Positions 55,771 to 64,000 of a stretch of 64,000 bases of DNA are shown here, one piece after another. Source of the DNA: Nymphaea colorata (lineage: Eukaryota > Streptophyta > Magnoliopsida > Nymphaeales > Nymphaeaceae); the NCBI RefSeq assembly GCF_008831285.2, contig NC_045144.1, forward strand, positions 22,957,716-23,021,715. The letters are read 5' to 3'. Each line of letters begins with the position of its first letter. Within the stretch, counting starts at the first letter, position 1. The notes under the pieces are model-generated. The model ran no database searches and was not told where the DNA came from. It saw nothing but the letters and a program-made list of their open reading frames with translations. The translations under genes and the position numbers were made by a program.

Positions 55771-57965
55771 TATATATTGACATCCCCATTTTTGCCCCGA
55801 CAATTTCCTGAGTGTGAATATATAGTTGAATGGATTACAAATTATAAGACTTTTAATAGTTTTAAAACATGTGACAAAAAATTTAATCATTCATCGAAAT
55901 ATTCTTATTATATATCCAAATGAAGAATCGATTTGAGAACATGAGTTTGCCGACACTTTGCAACAGCTATAACTTATGGAATGACTGACTATAGGCCTGG
56001 AGTCGACGGAGGTGATGACAAAAAGGACCCGCAATTTAATGAGGAAAACAACTCCATATAACAAGAATAATTCAAAGGGCGTTAATTGCTGTCACCACCA
56101 GCTTCCTCACCCCGGCCATAATTAATTTAAGAATGGCCCACCAACTTGAGGCTTGGCGTATGATCTATTTGCATTGACCGAACCGGTACAGGAAATTAAC
56201 CTTCATTTCAGAGCTACTTTTCCTAATTCTTTTTACCGGACAATGACTGTGTGGTCCACACATGACCTCAAAACGTAGTATTACTTCCTTTTAGTGGATC
56301 ACACATGTTATCATGGTGAATCCATTTCCTATACAATCCATTGGCTGGAATAATTGGCAAAAGGTTAATAAAAATAAGATGCTCCATTTTTAATTTTTCT
56401 TAACAATTTCAAGGGCCGAACAGGGCAGCATGAAATCAGACCAAATAAAAATTTTGAAAAATTAAGAGCAGCACAGATGAGCATGCCATCAAATCAAGTT
56501 TCCAAGAAGCCTACGCTTTTACGAACGGAAAAATTCCTAAGTTCCAAGGTTCGAAAACCAGAAAATTGAAGTTAAACAACATGAGACAGCCATGAATTGC
56601 GTGTTTCTTTCTTCCTTCAATTTCTTATTTGGAAAACAAGCAGAGTTTAATAGAATCAGCTCAAGTCCAGCTGACACCCTTCCTTGAAAACAGTGGAAAG
56701 GAGACCAGCATGCCTAGTTTTGGGACAAGTTTAACAAAAGAAAGATCTCGATTGGTAGGGAAGGAGGTGCACGTTGCATGCATAGTGGCTTCTTGCCCAT
56801 GCAAAAATCAAGTGGGATTCTCCACTTGATCTCATTTGGTTCCAATAAAATGGACCAAATTCCAACACTAACATGCAAACCAGCAGGGGATTCCTCTCCA
56901 GCCAGCTGAAACTGCCTCAAAGAACTCTCTCCAGCTAGCTGAAGCAGCTCCAAAGAAAAGAGTACTCTAGCTCTAAGTGAGGTGGATTCCAACCAAACCC
57001 TCACCCTATGCTCCATCAAACCATGTATCTAGCTCAAATATCCCACCTTGACGCCTCAAACCTCGCGGCCTTCAAACCGAATCCAGCTGAAGGATCTTGC
57101 TTGACTTCAAATCCTAGTGTCTTTAGCTTGGATTCCGGCTGGAGTTTGCTCACTTCAGATGTCATTCCATCAAGCTCCAGCCAAGGCAAGCCGGTTTGAC
57201 TTTCAGGTGTAACACTCTGAACCGAGCACAAGCAGCCTAGGCGTTCTCCAACCCTCAGGTCGAGCCCAGCCCGACGTGCCCTGTTCTGCCCTGTTCCAGG
57301 CGTCCTCCTCCCCTGCTTCAAACGCCTCCAGCTCCAGCATTCTCGGCCCTCGATTCAGCGACTTAGTGCCGGAATAGAGGTCTGCAGCCAACTGCCCCTA
57401 TCTCCCACTTGAGGCATATTGGCTCCACCAAACCAGGTGCCTCTAGGGTTCAGCTTGCACTCACCTCAACCCTTCCATTCACTCAGGTCATCCTCCTCAT
57501 CTGGCATTTTATTTCAATGGGTTAATGGATTAATGTGCATGGTTATTGCTAAACAAAAAAATTCGAGAGGCTGTGACCAGACTGCAAACGTGGCCAGACT
57601 GCAACCATGGTGAGGCTGTGACCGCCTCCTATTGAGCCAAAATCTGGGGTTCAAGCACCCCTGATCTTGAAAATACCTAATTTAATGGGCATATCACTGC
57701 CATTTTTCCAGTAACAAGCAAGGCTGACCTATAGTTTACAAAGAAAAATTTTGGTGGCATGACGCCATAAATCAATCCGTAACCAGCCTAATGGCCCCTG
57801 GTTTACAACAGTCCGCTTTACCCAAATCTGTGGTTCATAGTGAACTAATTTCAGCTAGCCATGATCATGGTGATTTGGCTAAACCAACTTCAAATTCTAG
57901 TAGGAATGGCCACACGTGCACTCGACCATTCTTACTCCATGCCTTGCGGTGGTCTTGCTGATTTA
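55771..57965. other. Unassigned DNA
   Basis: 56860-57420 is GC-richer with repeated CAGCT words. ORFs here show no recognised family and may be retroelement leader sequence. Confidence 0.35.
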
Positions 57966-57966
57966 T

Positions 57967-58127
57967 GCTCCTCAAAATGGACAGCATTGAGTCAAGACAG
58001 ATGAGATTCCGCTTAAATTGACAGCTATATTACTGTCCTAGAAACAGTGCTCCTAAAATTGGACAGCATTGAGTCAAGACAGATGGGATTCCGCTTAAAT
58101 TGACAGCTATATTACTGTCCTAGAAAT
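57967..58127 (+). repeat. Recent tandem duplication, 82-bp unit
   Basis: Two almost identical units (57967-58048 and 58049-58127) contain GACAGCATTGAGTCAAGACA and AAATTGACAGCTATATTACT. They differ at only a few positions. Confidence 0.9.
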
Positions 58128-58129
58128 GA

Positions 58130-60510
58130 AATCCTTGGTGTACTTTCACCTAATTCTAGTTTTTAAGATGCTATAGCATCCAATCAAATATCTGCACATA
58201 GACATTAGCCACGGTAGACAAGGTAGAATGCATTGTTTCACTTTATATTTTTCTTTTAACGACAAAATGGCCTCTACAGACCAGTTGCCCCTTGACCCAG
58301 ACCTAGGATTACCAATCTTCCCTCCTCATTCAAATTTGGTCTTTCGAACCTCTCCAGGCCTCATCCTTGATCTACACATGACAATCTTGATGAAAAACAA
58401 AGAGTGCTCTATACAAGTTCATCACATGAATTATGGATGAAAATGGCCAATCCATGCGGGGTGTGGTTTCTTGCTTTGGTTTGAAAGCTGAAAATAAGGT
58501 CCAGCTGGGTCGCCACGTAAAATGTTTATATTAAAATTATATGGGCATGCATTCTTGTGATTTTCTCAACCATTTTAGACCTACGCTGTATTTTGAAAAC
58601 CAGAAAATGGTATTTTCAAAATTAACCTATCCCATAAACGAAAATCTGATTTTAAAAGAGTCTCATTCGTGTCTAATCGACGAGACCACCATAGATTGGA
58701 AGATAATTTGGATCATTCATCTGTGTGATGGATGGTTTTTGCGATGTATGTGAAAAAAGAAAGATGAGTGAAGTATGAATGTTGTTCTATTCCACTAATG
58801 GGCAATGAATCAGACTCCATAGTCTCATCAAATCAATTCCACCAAGAATCGGATCTACTCAAGCTATGAGTGCAGTCCACCTTATAAATGGAAAGGGAAA
58901 TTAAATTGGGCATATTTCAATATACATATTTCTGAAATTTTCAGAAGTTTCTATGGGTTGGAAAACCAGAAATTAACAAAAATGGTTAATCTAGTTAGGT
59001 TCTAAAAGAAATCTCTGGATCCAAATACAAGGATTTTGGTCCAGTTGACAGAAACAAAAGAAATCCAATTTTACAAAGCCCAATTGGAAGTAGGTATTTT
59101 CAAGATATTTCCAAAATCAAAATCTATCAACTCAACAGAAGCCAAGCACTCCAATCAGAACCAATCTTTCAAAATCTTTTTCCTGAAATACCTGGAAGAA
59201 TAAAAAAATGTGATTTTCCTACCAACAGTGCATTTCCTAAAACTCATTCCCAAAAAATTGGGTTTTAAACCAAATGAACCTGATTTCGCCTACGTTCAAA
59301 GCAAAACGAGTTGAAATAAACTTGTCAAAACGAATCTTGGAATTCCATGAATTTTGAATGCAAAATTTCAAAACCTAAGTATGTTTATGGACCTTACTGA
59401 TAAATTTCCTACTTCCAAGGTGAACCAAAGTCTATGCGGGATCCAATTAAATTGTGCATGGAGAGGAATAAAATAAAGTATGAATGAACATATAGTTTAT
59501 CATATGGAGACATGCATGCACTCACTTCACAAATGCATTCACTCTCCTACGCCAAGATTTTAGTGAGTAAGTCAGAACTGCTACTGTAACTAAGTCATAT
59601 TATGACAAAAACTTGGGCACCTCACTTATTTTGATGCAAAAACACAAAATTTCAAAAATGGCTACAAAACTAGAATTTTAAATGTATTTCATGATTAGGT
59701 TTTCCACAAAAGCAAACTGAAATCAATTTTCAGTTCAAAATCTACTCAAAATCAAACAAATTCTCATGACCTTGATCAAAATTCCCAAATCAAAATTCCA
59801 ATTTTCCAAAATCAAGAAAATCCCCTACGTGTGAACTTGGACTCCTAATTTCCATTTCTCAAACCTCATTCCGGGATCAAAACCAACCAAATAAAGTCAA
59901 GTTTCTCAAAACTCACAAAACACCAATATTTTCCAAATCTAGGTTCAAGTCTCAAAATCCCAAATCCAAAGATATTTCCAAAAATTCTGAATTAGTCGAC
60001 TTCCAATCACTCCAAGCCCTACATTTTGACCTCCATGAACTGATTATCTAGTCCAACTTTTCGTTACCCAATTTCTAGATTTTGGCTTCAAAACCAAACT
60101 CTAGTTCCAAGGCAGCCAAGAATTTTTTCAATCAAGTTTGAAAACTTAGATAATCTTCAAAATTTTACAGTCTAGCCAAATTCCAAGGTCCAATTCTCAA
60201 TCCTAGATTCAAAAACAACTAGCTAAACTTCAATTATCCGAATCCCCAACGTATTCAAATTCCAAACTCCCAATTTTCCAAAACAAAATTCCAATTTTAC
60301 GATCAAATTAAATCATCATATTTCAACTACCACAAATCTAGGATTAATTTAATAAGTGATCTTCAAAATTCCTGAAGTATAAAAATATTTCTAAATCTTC
60401 ATCCAAATGAATTTTACAAATCCAAAATTCAATCCCTGCACATGCATGTAGAAAGCATGACTTGTTAAGCTTGCGGAAATCTAGACTTTGGATTGCTTAC
60501 TCCTATCAAT
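58130..60510. other. Unassigned AT-rich DNA
   Basis: 59150-60430 is a long C/A-rich stretch with many CCAAAT and CAAAATC words, LTR-like in composition. No boundaries or coding signal were recognised. Confidence 0.35.
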
Positions 60511-60519
60511 GGTGGAGGG

Positions 60520-60833
60520 TAGACCTGGGCAACGGGCCGGCCCAGGTCGGCCCGTCGGGCCCGAAACCCAGCTTGATAGCCTGGGTCCTGGCCCGGCCCG
60601 TTTGGTAATAACAAATATTTTTTTAATTATAAAATAATTTTTTAGTAATATAAAATATATTTTTAATAATAAAATACATATTATTAAATTTTAAAAAATG
60701 TATTTATTTTTAATTCTAAATGGGTCGGATCGGGCCTAGCCGGGCCGACCCGGGCTACACATTAGGCCCGGGCCCGGCCCGCCGGGATGGGTACCGGGTA
60801 CCTGATGGGTACCCGGCCCGTTGCCCAGGTCTA
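60520..60833. mobile_element. hAT-type MITE with GC-rich ends (GACCTGGGCAACGGGCC family)
   Basis: A 314-bp element with perfect 19-bp inverted ends TAGACCTGGGCAACGGGCC, further GGCC-rich subterminal sequence on both sides and an almost pure AT centre (60610-60715). Flanking 8-bp repeats are GTGGAGGG (60512-60519) and GTGGTGGG (60834-60841), 7 of 8 identical. The short minus-strand reading across its right end is not a gene. Confidence 0.9.
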
Positions 60834-60841
60834 GTGGTGGG

Positions 60842-61780
60842 CATTGTTGATCACAGTACCGATGGGCTTGTCTCGTTCTCCTAAAATCTACTTTAAAAGA
60901 TAAAAAAAACTCATAACGCAGGACGAGGCACAAACACAAGGGAAACAATGGCAAACAAAATTCTTTGATGTAATTTATTATGCAATACCTGGTTTACCTG
61001 GTGCTACACTGGCTGTTAAAGTCTCACCACAAGTATGGCAAGCCTCTTGTAACGAACACAAACCATGTGTCTCACATCACAATGTGACAAGGAGTGGAAA
61101 GAAACATTAGAGTCATGCTTTCCGTGCTTATTTTTTAAAGAACTCTTGTAACCGAGGTCTTGCTTTCTTACTCATCAAAGACATTAAACAACCACCAAGG
61201 TGCCTCCTGTTTTAGAGATTAAACATTTGATTGCCTGGTTGCAGCAACTCAAAACAATCGTTGTGAAGAATTCAAGATTAGGCAAAACTGATGTACCATC
61301 TGATGGAGAATTTTTTGCCACTTTTTCTCTCTCTTCTCTAGAAAAAGAAAAAAAAAAAACAAAATAGGAAATAAGTACTATTCCTAGAAAAAGTTAAGGT
61401 GTGACTGGCATCTATGCATGGCTGGACCGACACAGACTAATGATTATTCCTAGAACCATATAAACTGATGACTGTACTAGAATTCTTGTTGAATATCCTA
61501 CTCAAATTTCACATCTCAAATTTTTTCTTCTTAGGTGGTCCATTTTTTTATTTGAATCCTACAAACGGGGTTCCATATAGTCAATAGCACATACTCTATT
61601 GACGGAAAGTAAGAACACATAGTGCAGGAGGATTAATCTAACAGTGCTGTCGTAATTGGTCAAGGTAGAAGACTTAGTGCAAGATTATTAGCTAGCAATG
61701 TCTTGATCTTGGTACGAGTCTATCGTCAACTTCACCATTAATAGCACATACCATTTTAGACTTAGTGCTGTCGTAATTTT
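60842..61780. other. Unassigned DNA
   Basis: No gene, RNA or element is recognised. Confidence 0.4.
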
Positions 61781-61789
61781 AATCAATCT

Positions 61790-62115
61790 TGATTCGATCT
61801 TAAGCAGTAAGTTTGGATTTAGATCTCAAGAAACGTGTTGTTGGATTTCAGATATCTGATCATGGATCTCAGATTAGGGATCTTATGTGTTAGATATCAA
61901 GTATTGGATTTCAGATCTTAGGCTTTACACATGGGATCTTGGATTTTTGGATCTTGAACCTTTTATTATGGATTTTGTATTATAGAGCTAGGATCCTAGG
62001 TCTTAGATCTTGGATTTCAGATTTTAGATCTCAAACATTAGATTATGGATTTTGTATCTCAAATCTTAGATTATGGACCATGATTTCAAATCTTGGTTTT
62101 TGGATTCTGAATTTC
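61790..62115 (+). repeat. Degenerate short-word tandem repeat (GGATCTTAGATT-like)
   Basis: Dozens of GATCTTGGATT, GGATTTCAGAT and TTAGATTATGGA words follow one another with a rough 10-20 base spacing. The 63-codon open stretch at 61939-62130 is Leu/Trp/Phe-rich because of the repeat and is not called. Confidence 0.7.
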
Positions 62116-64000
62116 CACAGCATGATATGATCTTTATGACATCTTTATTCAAATTTAGAACAAGAATCCTTCAGATCCTGATCTCAATTCTTGGATTTAG
62201 ATTTAGATCTCCCTGCTAGGTCCATGTTCTATACCCCAGTTCTAGCAATGACTAGACTTGGGGTCTACTTGACCTAGTTTTGCATTCATCATTTTAGTTC
62301 TAGGATGTATGATGATCCGGGCATGAATAGACTTCATATTAGTTTCTTATTATTCATCGGCCCATTTTTGAGATCTACTTAGATTTTTAAAACATGCATG
62401 ATTTCAAATTCATTGTATGTTTGCTTTTTTAGGTTTTCAACAACATTTAAAGTTGAAAAATAAAACATTTTATCTAGTCCTTGATTTGATTACCTCTGAT
62501 AAAAGTGCCAGGAACGGCTAAACCTCATACCAACACGTTGGACCCCATCTCTTGGAATACCGCGCAAGGAATGGAGGCAAGTGTAGACAATGATATCTCA
62601 TTTATTACAGATTTGCATGTAAAATTTTATGATAAAAATTTTACATGTAAACAATGTAGAATGTTTACGTAGAATCAGATGGATGATAATATGATAAGCT
62701 AGGATATTCAACCTTGAGGGGTCGTAATTTTATAGTGGAGAGAGGTGTTCTCTGACCAATGATGTGAAGAGGTGTAGAGTTGGCCTAAGCAATCAGAACA
62801 AGAGGTTTAGGGATAGGCCAATGAGAATTTTGGGGTTTTTCTTTTATTCGCTTGAGTGAAATTTTGTAAGAGTGACTCCTAGAAAGGTGGAATGACAAAT
62901 CGTTTCAAGGACATGTGGCCAGTCTGATTTTGTGCCATATCTGGGGTAATGCACTGGGTTCTAGAAGCAATGACATAGATGCAAGTGATTTATTCGTTTA
63001 GGAAAAATATTTTTGCGAAATCTTTATATTTTCTAAGTTTTATACTATGGGCTTTTATAAAGCCAATATTTCCTATGGTTTAATGACAATTTCACTGCTT
63101 TGGAGATCTACAAAGGAACTAGAAATTTGCATAGGTAACTACTAGATTTCAGAAGTAGAACATTAATGGGGAGATCATGAAAAGATTGGTGCACCTCTGG
63201 AAATGGCTCGGTAATGCGACATTGTTGATTATGGTCTCATTCTGAGCAGAAAATACCTATAGACTTGATTAAAATGGTACAAATAAAAGTTTGACAGTAC
63301 TGAAGAACTTGTGGTTTTGATGGGAAGATAAGGGAAAAACTAGGAATTAGGCCAAGCACACTCTAGTTTTGAAGAGAAGAATATGAAAGTGGAATGTAGG
63401 AATAAGCATCGTTCGTGAAGAAGCCCAGACAAATTGCCTGGTGATGACCCATTTGGAGGAATATTAAGTTTAGTAAGGTGGAAGGCCTCATGGTGATCCT
63501 GTAGGTTAGGAAATTTGCCAAGAAAGGGAAATTTTGACCAAATGCATGTAGGATTATAATAGAGGGGTACTAGGGAGACAAATATGGAATAGGTGCACCT
63601 AAAGAAAAGGCCCTCAAAAACTTGCCTAGAGAAGAAGATCACTTTAATGCGCACAAGTAGCAATGTTGTAGCTCAAGACCTTGCCCAAGGGCCAGATTGA
63701 AAATTACTCAAAGGGCACCACAAGCCTTAGGAGAGTGTACCTAAGGGGATGTGATGGGACTAGGCATGCTCAATGAAGAGGCCCCCACCCTTGGCTAGGC
63801 TGTGAATCTTGCTTGCTAAAGTTGGACAACTCCTTAACAGCAGAAAGTATGACCTTGTACAGTAAGGATATTGATGGGCAAAATTTGAAATTAGTTACTA
63901 CGGTTTTGAGATGGCTGCATACAGGGTAAGAATAGGGCTTTCTTAAGATATTTTCAAAGAAAAACATAGAAGAATTAAAGTCCCCTACTCCTTTTTGAGG
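62116..64000. other. Unassigned, partly retroelement-like DNA
   Basis: 62485-62555 carries the recurring ATTACC-TAAAxGxGCCAGGAAxGG pattern also found near 40355-40395 (inverted). Downstream, a 107-codon minus-strand reading (63340-63663) is Phe/Leu/Pro-rich and unrecognised. Confidence 0.35.

Noticed and set aside
60736-60954. Pro/Gly-rich 72-residue minus-strand ORF
   Set aside because: Arises from the GC-rich arm of a MITE with clear inverted ends and target duplication.
1-64000. A new multi-gene defence or metabolic system
   Set aside because: No set of intact neighbouring genes exists; all recognisable coding sequence is from transposons, one broken receptor kinase and one Rab fragment.

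Overview
This is nuclear DNA from a land plant, most likely a flowering plant. The evidence is an intronless L-type lectin receptor kinase gene of plant type, a plant Rab11/RABA-like GTPase remnant, plant Ty1/copia and Ty3/gypsy elements, hAT-type MITEs with 8-bp target duplications, and many (TA)n, (CT)n and (GA)n tracts. The DNA is AT-rich and dominated by repeats. The species cannot be named from the sequence. I found no intact protein-coding gene and no convincing tRNA, rRNA, CRISPR array or organellar segment.

Layout. 1-10340: two copies of one roughly 0.8-kb repeat in inverted orientation enclose about 8.6 kb holding a 130-150 bp minisatellite, a CACTA-like end with subterminal repeats, a hAT MITE and a Ty1/copia pol relic. 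10340-16900: mostly unassignable sequence with a tRNA-headed SINE and retroelement scraps. 16950-21090: the 3' part of an LTR retrotransposon, with two tandem arrays, a polypurine tract and the start of an LTR. 22279-28254: a lectin receptor kinase pseudogene, split by a 3.87-kb copia element on the minus strand with a perfect 5-bp target duplication. 28255-37700: MITEs, LINE-like relics, solo repeats and a minisatellite of about 60 bp period. 37740-39012: a decayed gypsy gag-protease. 40262-45390: a large imperfect inverted repeat around an LTR from the same family as the 16950-21090 element. 46671-46878: the Rab pseudogene. 47000-53200: largely unassigned. 53640-55770: a second copy of blocks found at 30975-33400, plus compound microsatellites. 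55800-64000: unassigned AT-rich DNA with a GC-tailed hAT MITE and tandem repeats.

The only locus with recent gene-like character is the lectin kinase. Without the copia element and its duplicated target it would be about 699 codons, damaged by one TAG codon (codon 200) and by loss of a metal-site Asp. The copia element is dead itself: gag stop, altered protease motif, loss of the third integrase acidic residue, RT frameshift and an internal deletion.

There is no sign of a new multi-gene system. The observations of most interest are nested decay of the receptor kinase, the two long inverted repeats that could form hairpin RNA, the LTR with clustered palindromes, and the repeated block order shared by 31-33 kb and 54-56 kb.
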